Shown here: one piece after another, positions 8,011 through 18,640 of the stretch
Numbering within the stretch: position 1 is the stretch's first letter
Layout of the letters: every line of letters begins with the position of its first letter
Assembly (NCBI GenBank): GCA_028112705.1
Contig: JAOGYN010000003.1
Span: 1 to 64,000, forward strand
From: GCA-002712045 sp028112705
GTDB lineage: Bacteria > Pseudomonadota > Alphaproteobacteria > Rhodobacterales > Rhodobacteraceae
DNA length: 64,000 nucleotides
Direction: 5' to 3'
The notes under the pieces: model-generated
The model's database searches: none
What the model saw: only the letters and a program-made list of their open reading frames with translations
What the model was told of the DNA's origin: nothing
Translations under genes and position numbers: made by a program

Positions 8011-8996
8011 TAAGAAACAAAGAAATAAAACAGTTTTTAAAACTGCACGGTTGGCAAAATGCTAAAAGTGAAGAAATCACTAGTGATGCATCAAATAGAA
8101 AATATAGTCGATTATTTAAAGAAAAAAATACCTTAGTTTTAATGGATTCAAATCCTACAGAAAATGAATCCATTCAAGACTTCATCTATTATACAAATGA
8201 ATTAAGAAGTCATGATTTCTCTGCACCAAAAATTTATGGCTCAGATGTTAATAATGGTTTTTTACTTTTAGAAGATCTTGGAAAGAATAATTTTGCAAGC
8301 ATGTTAAAAAATCAACCTAATTTAGAAAATACTATATATCGGGAAGCTATAAACCAATTAATTGAAATTCAGAATACAACCATACCTACTTTTACACTAC
8401 CATATGACTTTAAAGTATTAGTAAAAGAGGTTTTATTATTTGCTGATTGGTATTTATCTGCTCTTCAAATACCTCAAAAATCAAAAAACCTATTAGATAT
8501 CTTAAATCCTCTTTTTGAAAAAGTTTTAAAACAAAAACCAACTTTAGTATTAAGGGATTACCATGCGGAAAATCTTATATGGCTCCCAAAGAGAAATAAA
8601 AATAAAAGGGTTGGTTTGCTAGATTATCAGGATGCTTTAGCAGGGCACCCAGCTTATGACTTAGCTTCACTTTTAAAGGACGCAAGGAGGGATGTATCCT
8701 TTAAATTACGAGATGAATTAACACATTATTTTCTTAAACAAACAAAATTTAATAAAGAATTATTTTTAAGAGATTACTCCATTTTAAGTGCACAACGTAA
8801 TTTAAAAATAATAGGTATATTTGCCCGGCTAAGTATTCGAGACAACAAGCCTGGTTATTTAAATTTAATACCCAGAGTTTGGAAAAATTTGCAGGATGAT
8901 CTTTTACACCCCAGCCTTACAGAGCTATCAAGTTTTATTAAAATAAACGTGCCGGAGCCAACAGTTAGTACCCTACAAAAGATAAACTCAGTATGA
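8007..8996 (+). CDS. amgK: Anomeric MurNAc/GlcNAc kinase AmgK (aminoglycoside phosphotransferase family)
   Basis: A 329-residue aminoglycoside-phosphotransferase-fold kinase. The catalytic loop is LRDYHAENLIWL and the metal-binding Asp is in GLLDYQDALAGHPAYDLASLL. AmgK phosphorylates the anomeric carbon of N-acetylmuramic acid, the first step of the peptidoglycan recycling route that bypasses de novo MurNAc synthesis; murU, the next enzyme, follows directly. The start is TTG at 8007, overlapping the tsaE stop (TTGA); the next Met is too far inside the kinase fold to be a credible start. Confidence 0.88.
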   Translation: MIRNKEIKQFLKLHGWQNAKSEEITSDASNRKYSRLFKEKNTLVLMDSNPTENESIQDFIYYTNELRSHDFSAPKIYGSDVNNGFLLLEDLGKNNFASMLKNQPNLENTIYREAINQLIEIQNTTIPTFTLPYDFKVLVKEVLLFADWYLSALQIPQKSKNLLDILNPLFEKVLKQKPTLVLRDYHAENLIWLPKRNKNKRVGLLDYQDALAGHPAYDLASLLKDARRDVSFKLRDELTHYFLKQTKFNKELFLRDYSILSAQRNLKIIGIFARLSIRDNKPGYLNLIPRVWKNLQDDLLHPSLTELSSFIKINVPEPTVSTLQKINSV

Positions 8997-9694
8997 ATCA
9001 AACCTTGGATACTGCAATAATTTTCTCAGCTGGATTTGGTACAAGAATGTCTCCAATCACTGACAAAACACCAAAACCATTAGTAACCGTAGGTAATAAA
9101 ACATTATTAGATCACACTATAAATTTAGCAAAAAATGGTCATGTAAATACAATTTTTATCAACACTCATTATTTATCAAATCAAATTGAAAAACATGTTG
9201 AAAATATGAACAATATTAAAGTAAACTTTGAACATCCAGAAATACTTGATACTGGCGGTGGCCTAAAAGCTATTTCGCCACAGATAAAGAAATCACCTAT
9301 TTTTACATCAAATGTTGACTGTATTTGGAAAGGTCCCAACCCATTTGAAATATTACGCAAAAGTTGGTGTGGAAAAAAAATGGATTCATTACTAATGCTT
9401 ATACCAGTTAAAAATACCATCGGTTATACGGGCAATGGAGATTTTCAGAAAAGTAAAAATGGTTTAGTGAGTCGTAATAAAACTTCTGAGTTAGTATACT
9501 CAGGCCTTCAAATAATAAAGCATGAACTATGTTTGGAAAATCCAAAAACCGTATTCTCACTAAATGAGGTTTGGGATGATTTAATATCAAAAGAAAAACT
9601 TTATGGTATAATTTATAAAGGAATTTGGGCGGACGTTGGGACAACAAAAAATATCGGGCTAGCTGAAAAATTAATAGATGAAAAAAATGTCTGA
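8993..9694 (+). CDS. murU: N-acetylmuramate alpha-1-phosphate uridylyltransferase MurU
   Basis: A nucleotidyltransferase of 233 residues with the signature SAGFGTRMSPITDKTPKPL at the N-terminus, and EHPEILDTGGGL and TSNVDCIW in the nucleotide and metal site. MurU converts MurNAc-alpha-1-phosphate to UDP-MurNAc. Position directly after amgK (4-bp ATGA overlap) supports MurU over a generic sugar-phosphate nucleotidyltransferase. Confidence 0.87.
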   Translation: MNQTLDTAIIFSAGFGTRMSPITDKTPKPLVTVGNKTLLDHTINLAKNGHVNTIFINTHYLSNQIEKHVENMNNIKVNFEHPEILDTGGGLKAISPQIKKSPIFTSNVDCIWKGPNPFEILRKSWCGKKMDSLLMLIPVKNTIGYTGNGDFQKSKNGLVSRNKTSELVYSGLQIIKHELCLENPKTVFSLNEVWDDLISKEKLYGIIYKGIWADVGTTKNIGLAEKLIDEKNV

Positions 9695-12629
9695 CATTGC
9701 AATTCTCCCAAATATATATGGCATCAGCATTGGACATGATTTTTCAAATAATTTTACAAAAGGGTTTATTGAACGTTTTAAAAACTGCCCGCCCGATTAT
9801 ACCACGAATATCACTTTATATGTGAATACAAATCGTATGGCTGAAAATATAAAGGATAGCTTTCTAAGACTAGCTCCAGGTTTTTTACCCAAAATATATA
9901 GCATCGCTGATCTTCGCCATCTTGCCATTGAGCACCCCTTACCTGATCTTTTAAATCCCTTAGAAGAACAGCTTGAGTTAAATGAATTAATAAAAAAATA
10001 TTTGGAACAATCGCCCAATACAGCACCAAAATCTGCTTCTTTTGACCTGGCATATGAACTTATAAATTTAAAAAATGAGATGCATTCAGAAAATGTTTCT
10101 GTTCAAAAAGTGAAAAGCCTTTCTCAAGCGGACATCTCCATACATTGGCAACAAAGCTTAAAGTTTTTAAACATTATTTTTGATTACTGGAGTGTTGAGA
10201 AACCAAAAGAAAGCATGGAATCTATAAATTCAAAGGTGATTTATATTTTAAATAAAAAATGGGCAAAAAATCCTCCAAAATACCCCATAATAATTGCTGG
10301 CTCAACAGGCTCTAGGGGCATAACGCAAACATTTATGAAATTGGTTGCCAAGCAACGTCTTGGTTTTGTGGTGTTACCAGGATTTGATTTTAATCAAACA
10401 AAAAAAGTCTGGGATAGCTTCGATCGAACTGCAGGTTTTGAAGATCACCCTCAATACCGATACTATCAATTGATTAATGCATTATCAATAAAACCAGAAA
10501 ATATTGAAAAATGGATTCCTTCAGAATCAAATGCATTAATAAGAAATAATTTTGTTTCATTAGCATTAAGACCAGCGCCCGTAACGGATCAATGGCTCGA
10601 AGAAGGCCCAAAATTAGGAAACCTAACAGCTGTCTGTGCTGGATTATCATTGATAGAAGCCTCAACTTTACGTGAAGAAGCTAGTGCTATCGCTTTATGT
10701 ATTAGGAAAGCGGTTGAAGACAACAAGTCTATATCTTTAATAACCCCTGATCACGATTTAACAAGACAAGTCACGGCAGCACTTGGAAGATGGAATTTAG
10801 TTCCAGATAATAGCGCTGGCCAACCACTGTCTTCAACACCACCAGGAATATTTTTAAGACAAGTATGTAATCTTATTGGACAGGAAGTAACTGCTGAAAA
10901 TTTAATTCCACTGCTTAAGAACCCATTAACTAATACTGGAGCACAACTTAGGGGAGAACATTTAAATAATGTTAGGGAGATGGAAATTAAACTGAGAGGT
11001 GGCAAAGAATCATATTTACCAATACTCACGTTTTTAAAGACTCAAATAGTGAAAGATAAAACCAAAAATAATAACACCCTATGGGTGAATTGGATTAATA
11101 AATTATTCCAAGATGTTGAAAATCTAAAAACTGATAAGTTAAATAATTTTGTAAAATATTTAATCGATCTAAGTGAAAATCTTTCAAATGGTCCAAGTGG
11201 TCAGCAAGGAATCTTGTGGGACCAAAATAGTGGTGAGTTGGCAAAAAAAACTCTCAATAATCTAATTTTAGCAGGTGAAAAAATACATATAATCACTTGC
11301 CTTGAATTCAAAACAATTATCACTTCAATTTTAAATAAAGAAAAAAATCGGGAAACGACTAATGCCCATCCATTAATAAAAATCTGGGGGACAATAGATG
11401 CTCGGGCATCCACTACGGAAATTACAATTTTAGGTAGTATGAATGATGAAACCTGGCCTCAGATAGCAAAGATTGATCCGTGGTTGAGCCGCTCCATGAG
11501 AAAAGAAGCAGGCTTGCTATCCCCAGAACGAAAAATAGGTCTTGTAGCACACGATTTTCAACAAGGTATTTCAGGCACTCAAGTCATAATATCTAGAAGT
11601 AAAAGGCTTAACGACACTCCAGCAATCCCTTCAAGATGGTTAAATAGAATTACAAACCTACTAAAAGGATTGGGAGAAGATGGTTCGCTTCAATTAATCG
11701 AAATGAAAAATAGAGGTGAATTTTGGGTAAACATGGTAAAAGAACTAGAAGCGCCACTAAAGATGAAAGGGCATTCACAACGACCCTCTCCCATTCCACC
11801 ATTAATGGCGCGTCCTAGCAAGCTATCCGTAACCCAAATCGAAACTTTAATCAGAGACCCTTACTCCATTTACGCTCGCCACATATTAAAATTAAAAAAA
11901 CTCCAACCTTTAAAACAGCAAGCAACCCCACTGTTAAAAGGGAATATAATTCATAAAATAATATTTAAGTTTTCAGAGAAAACAAAAAATGACCCGACCG
12001 AAATAAATAATGGTATTTTAGAGGCATTAACAGAAAAGATATTTAACGAAGAAGTCCCTTGGCCAGCAATTAGAGCTATATGGAAAGAAAAATTTAAAAA
12101 AGTTTCTCCTCTATTTTTAGAAGCAGAAGCTCTTCGGCGAGTCAATACGACTCCACTTTTCTTTGAGCACCCTGGTTCAATTTCTTTTAAAGAAATTGAT
12201 ATGACCCTAACTGCTATTGCTGATAGAATAGATGAAAAAAATTCGGGCGAATTAATCATATATGATTATAAATCTGGCAAACCGCCCACGCTCAAACAAA
12301 TAAACTCTTTCCATAAACAGCTTATGTTAGAAGCATTAATTGCCAAAGACGGTGGGTTTAAAGATATTCCCGCAAAACATGTAACCCTGGTTAACTACGT
12401 CAGCTTACATCATGTCCACCCAAACACCCCAAAATCCATATCACCAGAAGAAATCGAAACGACTAGAAAAGAATTTTTTGCACTTATCAATCACTATAAA
12501 GATCCAAAATCAGGCTATACTGCTAGACTTAGAATGGAAAAAGTTGGTTTTTCATCAGATTACGATCACCTATCAAGATATGGAGAATGGGATGAAACTA
12601 ATATCCCAATAAATTTGGTTCTAAAATGA
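9678..12629 (+). CDS. addB: AddB subunit of the AddAB helicase-nuclease (double-strand break repair)
   Basis: A 983-residue AddB of the alphaproteobacterial type. The N-terminal inactivated helicase-like region includes a degenerate P-loop region (IIAGSTGSRGITQTFM, near residue 205). The C-terminal PD-(D/E)XK nuclease motif IIYDYKSGKPPTLKQ lies near residue 865, followed by KQLMLEALIA. Together with AddA it resects double-strand breaks and loads RecA after Chi. ATG at 9678 overlaps murU by 17 bp; an in-frame ATG at 9687 is an equally possible start. addA follows with a 4-bp overlap. Confidence 0.92.
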   Translation: MKKMSDIAILPNIYGISIGHDFSNNFTKGFIERFKNCPPDYTTNITLYVNTNRMAENIKDSFLRLAPGFLPKIYSIADLRHLAIEHPLPDLLNPLEEQLELNELIKKYLEQSPNTAPKSASFDLAYELINLKNEMHSENVSVQKVKSLSQADISIHWQQSLKFLNIIFDYWSVEKPKESMESINSKVIYILNKKWAKNPPKYPIIIAGSTGSRGITQTFMKLVAKQRLGFVVLPGFDFNQTKKVWDSFDRTAGFEDHPQYRYYQLINALSIKPENIEKWIPSESNALIRNNFVSLALRPAPVTDQWLEEGPKLGNLTAVCAGLSLIEASTLREEASAIALCIRKAVEDNKSISLITPDHDLTRQVTAALGRWNLVPDNSAGQPLSSTPPGIFLRQVCNLIGQEVTAENLIPLLKNPLTNTGAQLRGEHLNNVREMEIKLRGGKESYLPILTFLKTQIVKDKTKNNNTLWVNWINKLFQDVENLKTDKLNNFVKYLIDLSENLSNGPSGQQGILWDQNSGELAKKTLNNLILAGEKIHIITCLEFKTIITSILNKEKNRETTNAHPLIKIWGTIDARASTTEITILGSMNDETWPQIAKIDPWLSRSMRKEAGLLSPERKIGLVAHDFQQGISGTQVIISRSKRLNDTPAIPSRWLNRITNLLKGLGEDGSLQLIEMKNRGEFWVNMVKELEAPLKMKGHSQRPSPIPPLMARPSKLSVTQIETLIRDPYSIYARHILKLKKLQPLKQQATPLLKGNIIHKIIFKFSEKTKNDPTEINNGILEALTEKIFNEEVPWPAIRAIWKEKFKKVSPLFLEAEALRRVNTTPLFFEHPGSISFKEIDMTLTAIADRIDEKNSGELIIYDYKSGKPPTLKQINSFHKQLMLEALIAKDGGFKDIPAKHVTLVNYVSLHHVHPNTPKSISPEEIETTRKEFFALINHYKDPKSGYTARLRMEKVGFSSDYDHLSRYGEWDETNIPINLVLK

Positions 12630-15600
12630 AACAAAATTCAAGCCCTAACATTTCTCAAATAAATGCTTCCCAGCCTAAAAACTCAACTTGGGTATCAGCA
12701 AATGCAGGATCTGGTAAAACCAAAGTGTTAATTGACCGTGTCACACGGTTATTATTAAACCAAACGTTACCTCAGCACATTCTTTGCTTAACTTACACAA
12801 AAGCCGCCGCTTCACATATGCAAAACAAGCTCTTTGAAAGACTTGGGGCTTGGTCAATGCTATCTGACGAAAATTTATTAATTGAATTAAACTCTTTAGG
12901 TGAAGAAAAGTCCTTAATTAGTCATCAAAAACTTATTCAAGCACGACAGCTTTTTGCAGGAGCTTTAGATGCACCAGGCGGATTAAAAATCCAAACAATT
13001 CATTCTTTCTGTGCCTCCATATTGAGGCGCTTTCCTTTAGAAGCTGGTATCTCACCAAATTTTATAGAATTAGATGAACGAAACACAAAGCTCATACAAA
13101 CAGAAATTCTAGACAATATGGCAACTAATGATGTCTCTGGTATATTTACTAAAATCGCGTCAATTTTGCAAATTCCAGATATAAACACACTATTGAATGA
13201 AATATCAAAATATAGGCAGCTACTTAGTAAAAATCGTAGCAAGGAAGAAATCTTTAAAACATTTGATATAAAGCCTAATCTAAAATTAACAGATATTTTG
13301 GAAACAGGCTTTTCAAATTATGATTCTTCTATAATTAAAACTGGAATGCATTTTCTAGAATTAGGTAGTGCTAATGATATCAAGGTTGCTGAAAAATTAA
13401 AATTTTTACAGTTAGATGTAATTAATGTAGATTTATTGTCTAACCTTTCAGATATATTCCTAAGCAAAAATGAAGCTGCAAGTCCCTTACAAGAAAAGTC
13501 ATTTCCAACAATAGAAACATTAAAAGTTGTTGGATCTGATCTAGATGAATTTATAAGGTTTAAAAGTGAATTTTGTATCAATTTAAAAGTAGCAAAAATT
13601 TTACATATAAATCTTGTTGCCGCTAAAGACGCATTATTAATTTATGAATTTTCTAAATTATACCTAACCAATTATGAAAATATAAAATCTCAAAAATGTT
13701 ATTTAGATTTTGATGACCAAATTCTTTTGGTTAAAATGCTGCTTTCTCAAAGCAGCATGGCTCAATGGGTTATGTATAAGCTTGACGGTGGAATCGAACA
13801 CATTCTCATAGATGAGGCGCAAGATACAAGTCCAGATCAATGGGATGTAATAAAGCTATTGACTGATGAATTCAACGCTGGTGAAGCAAAAAAAAATAAA
13901 CCCAGGACTATTTTTGCTGTTGGTGATGAAAAACAATCAATTTACTCGTTTCAGGGTGCAGATCCTTTTGCGTTCGAGCAAATGCGTAAGTATTTTTCTA
14001 ATAAGTTAATTGAAGCAAATGATAAACTGTCTGAACAGCGGCTGTTGTACTCTTTTAGGTCCTCTCCAATTATATTAAAGCTTGTAGATAAAGTTCTAAA
14101 AGATGGTGGATCGTCACTTAACTTATCTGATCAACATATTGCATTTAAAGATGAGTTACCTGGTCGGGTAGATCTTTGGCCATTTATTGACGCTGAAAGA
14201 AATGAAGAACCTTCTCTATGGTTTGAACCAATCGATAGTAAAAAACCAAATAACCCAAACCTTAAATTAGCTGATAAAATTGCAACTGAAATAAAGTACA
14301 TATTGGACAGCAAACAGATGCTTGGATCTCCAAATGACTGTCGAATAGTTCAGCCTGGAGATTTTTTAATTCTCCTAAGGAGCAGGAATTTTTTATTTCA
14401 TTCTATTATTAAGTGTTTAAAGATTTCTGGCCTGCCTGTTGCTGGAGCAGATAGGTTAAATATAGCCACTGAATTAGCTGTAAAGGATTTGCTATCATTA
14501 CTAAATTTTCTAGTAACTCCAGACGATGATCTTAACTTAGCTACTCTCTTAAAATCTCCATTATGTGGACTTTCTGAAAATGAACTTTTTCATTTAGCCA
14601 AAGGTAGAGAAGGATCATTATGGAAATCATTACTTAAAAACGCAAACCAGCACAAAAATATTTTAAATTTTTTGTCAGACTTAAGAAATAATGTAGATTT
14701 TCTTCGGCCTTATGAGTTATTGGAGCGCGCATTAATTAAACACAATAAACGAGCAGACCTAACATCCACTCTAGGTCTAGAGGCTGAAGATGGTATTAAT
14801 GCATTATTGGATCAGGCACTAAATTATGAAAAATTAAATATTCCTGATTTGACTTCTTTCATTTTATGGATGGAATCTGATGACGTTTATATAAAACGGG
14901 AACTAGAAACAGAAAGTTCTAACATTCGAGTAATGACAATTCATGGTGCTAAAGGTTTAGAAGCGCCAATAGTCATTTTGCCTGACACTGGAAGTAGATT
15001 AAATATGGGCGGCTCAAAGTTTATTAAATTAAATGACAATATAATTACATTAAGAGGAGCCAAGCCAAACCAACCACAGTTAGTAAAAAATTCAATTGAA
15101 GAATTAAACAAGTTAGAAAAAGAAGAAGAGTTTCGTTTATTGTATGTAGCAATGACACGTGCAGAAAGTTGGTTAATAATATGTGGTTCTGGTAGGCGTA
15201 ACAAAAATGGGGATTGCTGGTATGACACTATTGAAAATGGAATTAAATCCTTAAATATAAAAACAGATGGGAACTTAGAAGAAGCCAGATTGACTGTTCA
15301 AAGTAAAAACTGGAAGGCTTCAGATAGTATTAATAGGATACACGTAAAATCAAATAAAAATCAAATACCAAAATGGGTAAACCAATCTAAAACTCAAATT
15401 AGAAAAACTAACAAAGCAATTTCACCTTCGGAAATGGAAGGCTCAAAAAGTCTAAATGGATCAAACAAAACAGATAACAATAACGCCAAGGTGGTTGGAT
15501 CTCAAATTCATGTTTTAATTGAGTATTTGCCCAATTTTCCTCATAAAACTTGGGAAAGTATTAGTTATAATATTTTAAAAAATAGTGGGTATGGCGATAT

Positions 15601-15997
15601 AAAAACTATAGAAAAGGCTACTGACCAGGCCATAAAAATATTACATGATGATAAATTAAAGTTTTTATTTCAATCCAATTCTATCGCTGAAGCAGCATTT
15701 CAAGTTAACATTCCAGAATTAAATAATACACTTTTTTCAGGTATTATTGATCGGATAGTAGTTCTTGAAGAAAAAATAATAGCAGTTGACTTCAAGTCTA
15801 ATTTTTTAGTCCCCAAAATGGATAAAGAGGTTCCTAATGGCTTGCTAAGACAAATGGCAATTTATTTTAGATGTTTAGAAATAATCTATCCAACTAAAGA
15901 AATCAATATTGCTATTTTATGGACCAAAACATCAAATCTTATGTTTTTGGATAAAATACTTTTAAAGAAATGTCTTCAATCTGTCCTTAACACTTGA
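12626..15997 (+). CDS. addA: AddA subunit of the AddAB helicase-nuclease (UvrD-type helicase plus nuclease)
   Basis: A 1123-residue UvrD/Rep-type superfamily I helicase with a C-terminal nuclease. Helicase motifs in order: Walker A SANAGSGKT (about residue 24), motif Ia LTYTKAAA, motif II LIDEAQDTSPDQW, motif III AVGDEKQSIYSFQGADP, motif IV LLYSFRSS, motif V VMTIHGAKGLEAPIV, motif VI LLYVAMTRA. The nuclease motif AVDFKSN lies near residue 1055. A 9-base A run at 13888-13896 (within EAKKNKP) is in frame, so long homopolymers in this part of the window are intact. Confidence 0.95.
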   Translation: MKQNSSPNISQINASQPKNSTWVSANAGSGKTKVLIDRVTRLLLNQTLPQHILCLTYTKAAASHMQNKLFERLGAWSMLSDENLLIELNSLGEEKSLISHQKLIQARQLFAGALDAPGGLKIQTIHSFCASILRRFPLEAGISPNFIELDERNTKLIQTEILDNMATNDVSGIFTKIASILQIPDINTLLNEISKYRQLLSKNRSKEEIFKTFDIKPNLKLTDILETGFSNYDSSIIKTGMHFLELGSANDIKVAEKLKFLQLDVINVDLLSNLSDIFLSKNEAASPLQEKSFPTIETLKVVGSDLDEFIRFKSEFCINLKVAKILHINLVAAKDALLIYEFSKLYLTNYENIKSQKCYLDFDDQILLVKMLLSQSSMAQWVMYKLDGGIEHILIDEAQDTSPDQWDVIKLLTDEFNAGEAKKNKPRTIFAVGDEKQSIYSFQGADPFAFEQMRKYFSNKLIEANDKLSEQRLLYSFRSSPIILKLVDKVLKDGGSSLNLSDQHIAFKDELPGRVDLWPFIDAERNEEPSLWFEPIDSKKPNNPNLKLADKIATEIKYILDSKQMLGSPNDCRIVQPGDFLILLRSRNFLFHSIIKCLKISGLPVAGADRLNIATELAVKDLLSLLNFLVTPDDDLNLATLLKSPLCGLSENELFHLAKGREGSLWKSLLKNANQHKNILNFLSDLRNNVDFLRPYELLERALIKHNKRADLTSTLGLEAEDGINALLDQALNYEKLNIPDLTSFILWMESDDVYIKRELETESSNIRVMTIHGAKGLEAPIVILPDTGSRLNMGGSKFIKLNDNIITLRGAKPNQPQLVKNSIEELNKLEKEEEFRLLYVAMTRAESWLIICGSGRRNKNGDCWYDTIENGIKSLNIKTDGNLEEARLTVQSKNWKASDSINRIHVKSNKNQIPKWVNQSKTQIRKTNKAISPSEMEGSKSLNGSNKTDNNNAKVVGSQIHVLIEYLPNFPHKTWESISYNILKNSGYGDIKTIEKATDQAIKILHDDKLKFLFQSNSIAEAAFQVNIPELNNTLFSGIIDRIVVLEEKIIAVDFKSNFLVPKMDKEVPNGLLRQMAIYFRCLEIIYPTKEINIAILWTKTSNLMFLDKILLKKCLQSVLNT

Positions 15998-16049
15998 CGT
16001 TTTTGCTCTCGATTCTTAGTTATAAAGAAAAATAATAAGGAACTATGGC

Positions 16050-16370
16050 ATGGCTACAATATCAGTAACGGATGAAACATTTGAGACAGAGGTTACCAAA
16101 TCTGAAACTCCAGTGGTTGTAGACTTTTGGGCTGAGTGGTGCGGACCATGCAAAATGATTGGCCCAGCTTTGGAAGAATTATCAGAAGAATATGGTGAAA
16201 AAATAAAAATTGTCAAAATTAATGTTGATGAGAACCCAAATTCTCCCTCCCAACTTGGAGTGCGCGGTATTCCTGCTTTGTTTCTATTTAAAGATGGAGC
16301 GGTAGTATCAAATAAAACTGGCGCCGCACCTAAAGCAGCACTTAAAGACTGGATTGATAGTTCTATTTGA
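16050..16370 (+). CDS. trxA: Thioredoxin 1
   Basis: A 106-residue thioredoxin with the WCGPC active site (Cys31, Cys34), the buried Asp in VVVDFW and the cis-Pro loop GIPALFLF. It reduces cytosolic disulfides and supplies electrons to ribonucleotide reductase and other enzymes. AAGGAAC sits about 7 bases before the ATG. It follows addA by 52 bp and converges on folC with a 9-bp gap. Confidence 0.97.
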   Translation: MATISVTDETFETEVTKSETPVVVDFWAEWCGPCKMIGPALEELSEEYGEKIKIVKINVDENPNSPSQLGVRGIPALFLFKDGAVVSNKTGAAPKAALKDWIDSSI

Positions 16371-16379
16371 ACTTTTTAA

Positions 16380-17672
16380 TTACGAATTGTTTTGAAGGAC
16401 TGTGCCCGCTAGATAAAGTGAACCACATATAAGAATCCTGCCTTTGGGGTAACTCTTTATAATTTTTTGAATGGCGTCCATAACATTATTTGCTTTTGCA
16501 GCTGAAAATCCAACTGCATTAGCGACATCAATCATATCTTGTGATGAATTGGTTCCTTCTTCACCTGGCACAGTTATTCCATATAAAATATTAGCCTGTC
16601 CATAAAGTGACTTTAAGTATCCCATAACATCTTTAGTTTTTAACATTCCACAAATCAAAATATTTTGTTTGTGTGGCAGCTGTTCAAGTGTATCAGATAT
16701 AGCCATGCCTGCTGCAAGATTATGGCCTCCATCTAACCAAACCTCCAACTCCTGAGCTAAATCCACTAAAGGTCCATTTTTTAATCTCTGCATTCGAGCA
16801 GGCCAATAAACGTTCTCCATACTAGCCTTATATGCAGAATTTGAAATTCTCAATTCTCGCATCGCTGCAATTGCAACTCCTGCATTATTAACTTGATGTG
16901 CCCCAATTAATTTAGGTAATGGCAGCTCTAGTGAACCAATTTCATCTTCAAAAATTAATCGTGTGTTTTTCTTATAAACATCCCAATGTTGGCCATAAAT
17001 TTTAAGTGGGCTACTTAATTCATTCGCTCTGGTTTTTATCACAGAAAGAGCCTGAATGTTTTGGGGGCCTACAATGCATGGCACTCCTTCTTTTATTATT
17101 CCTGCTTTTTCATATGCTATCTGTTGAATATTGTTACCCAAAAATTGGACATGGTCCAAGGAAATAGGTGTTAAAATAGTTAATTTAGGTTTTTTTAAAA
17201 CATTTGTGGCATCTAACCGACCACCCAGCCCCACTTCTAACAAAGTATAGTCTGCCTTTGCTCTGGAAAATGCCAAAAATGCAGCGCATGTTGTAATTTC
17301 AAAATAAGTAATAGGATTACCAGCATTCTCCAACTCACATTCATTTAAAACCTCAGTCAACGCATTTTCAGAAATTAAACTGCCAGCAACACGAATTCGT
17401 TCATGGAATTTTATTAAATGTGGCGATATATAAGCGTGTGCAGATGCTCCAAAACCCTCAATACCTGCTCTTAACATAGCTTGCGTGGATCCTTTACCAT
17501 TTGTACCAGCTATATGGATAACTTGTGGTAACTTTTGTTCTGGATTGCCTAGTTTAGTTAATAATCTAAAAACCCTATCAAGACTTAAATCAATAATCTT
17601 TGGGTGTAAGGATAATAATCTATCTAAAATAGCGTCGCTTTTTGGTAAACTCATAAGACTATTTTTAACCAT
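16380..17672 (-). CDS. folC: Bifunctional folylpolyglutamate synthase/dihydrofolate synthase
   Basis: A Mur-ligase-fold enzyme of about 430 residues. The ATP-binding loop is HIAGTNGKGSTQAML (near residue 55), followed by SPHLIKFHERIRV, LLEVGLGGRLDATN, and WLDGGHNLAAG in the C-terminal domain. FolC adds glutamate to dihydropteroate and to folates. I use ATG at 17672; a TTG immediately before it and an ATG at 17654 (MSLPKSDAIL) are alternatives, and no ribosome binding site decides. It follows accD by 23 bp, an arrangement common in proteobacteria. Confidence 0.93.
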   Translation of the reverse strand: MVKNSLMSLPKSDAILDRLLSLHPKIIDLSLDRVFRLLTKLGNPEQKLPQVIHIAGTNGKGSTQAMLRAGIEGFGASAHAYISPHLIKFHERIRVAGSLISENALTEVLNECELENAGNPITYFEITTCAAFLAFSRAKADYTLLEVGLGGRLDATNVLKKPKLTILTPISLDHVQFLGNNIQQIAYEKAGIIKEGVPCIVGPQNIQALSVIKTRANELSSPLKIYGQHWDVYKKNTRLIFEDEIGSLELPLPKLIGAHQVNNAGVAIAAMRELRISNSAYKASMENVYWPARMQRLKNGPLVDLAQELEVWLDGGHNLAAGMAISDTLEQLPHKQNILICGMLKTKDVMGYLKSLYGQANILYGITVPGEEGTNSSQDMIDVANAVGFSAAKANNVMDAIQKIIKSYPKGRILICGSLYLAGTVLQNNS

Positions 17673-17695
17673 CAACTTGTTTTAATAAGTACTCA

Positions 17696-18598
17696 CTAAT
17701 TATCTTTTTCTAAATCATCTGGTTTAGGCAAGTCACCTTTAATAGCAGGAGATAGGCCCATCAACATTCTTGTTAAAACTACTAATTCTTCTTTTAGGTT
17801 TTTTCTGTGAATTACCCTATCTAACATTCCATGATCTAACAAATACTCTGCTCTCTGAAAACCTTCTGGTAGCTTTTCTCTGATTGTTTGCTCAATCACA
17901 CGCGGACCAGCAAAGCATATTAGTGCATTCGGTTCCGCTATTTGAACATCACCAAGCATAGCGTATGAAGCAGTCACACCACCCGTCGTTGGATGGGTTA
18001 ATACAACTATAAATGGAAGTTTTGCTTCTTTAAGGAGCTGAATTGCTACAGTCGTACGAGGCATCTGCATTAATGATAAAATTCCTTCTTGCATTCGAGC
18101 TCCGCCAGCAGCAGAAAACAGTACTAGAGGGCATTTTTTTTCAACAGCCAATTCACACGCGACGATTATAGCATTTCCAACATACATACCCATGGAGCCG
18201 CCCATAAAACTAAAATCCTGTACAGCCGCAACAATTTTTGTTCTACCAATATCCCCTTCTGCAACCAACATAGCTTCTTCAGAGTCCGTTTTTTTCTGAG
18301 CCGCTTTCATTCGTTCAGGATATTTTTTTTGATCCTTAAACCCTAAAGGATCACTGATGGGTTTAGGGATTTCAGCTATAAAAAAAACTCCATCATCAAA
18401 TAAATTTATCAGACGTTCCCTTGGGGAGATATTCATATGATGGTCACAATTCGGGCATACATTAATATTCTGTGAAAGTTCCCGATGAAATAGCATCGTT
18501 CCACATTCCGAACATTTCGTCCAAAGGTTTTCTGGTACATCTCGACGCGAAAAAAGGGAATTTATCCGCGGACGAACATAATTCGAAATCCAATTCAT
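17696..18598 (-). CDS. accD: Acetyl-CoA carboxylase carboxyltransferase beta subunit
   Basis: A 300-residue AccD. The four-cysteine zinc finger near the N-terminus (CSECG ... CPNCD, about residues 27-50) is followed by a crotonase-fold carboxyltransferase domain with FSAAGGARMQEG and the oxyanion-hole and biotin-site region TTGGVTASYA. With AccA it moves carboxyl from biotin to acetyl-CoA, the first step of fatty acid synthesis. It lies 42 bp downstream of the CPBP protease gene and 23 bp upstream of folC on the same strand. Confidence 0.96.
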   Translation of the reverse strand: MNWISNYVRPRINSLFSRRDVPENLWTKCSECGTMLFHRELSQNINVCPNCDHHMNISPRERLINLFDDGVFFIAEIPKPISDPLGFKDQKKYPERMKAAQKKTDSEEAMLVAEGDIGRTKIVAAVQDFSFMGGSMGMYVGNAIIVACELAVEKKCPLVLFSAAGGARMQEGILSLMQMPRTTVAIQLLKEAKLPFIVVLTHPTTGGVTASYAMLGDVQIAEPNALICFAGPRVIEQTIREKLPEGFQRAEYLLDHGMLDRVIHRKNLKEELVVLTRMLMGLSPAIKGDLPKPDDLEKDN

Positions 18599-18640
18599 TT
18601 TAAAATAATCCCTTAAGTCTTTATAGTTATAAAAATCAAA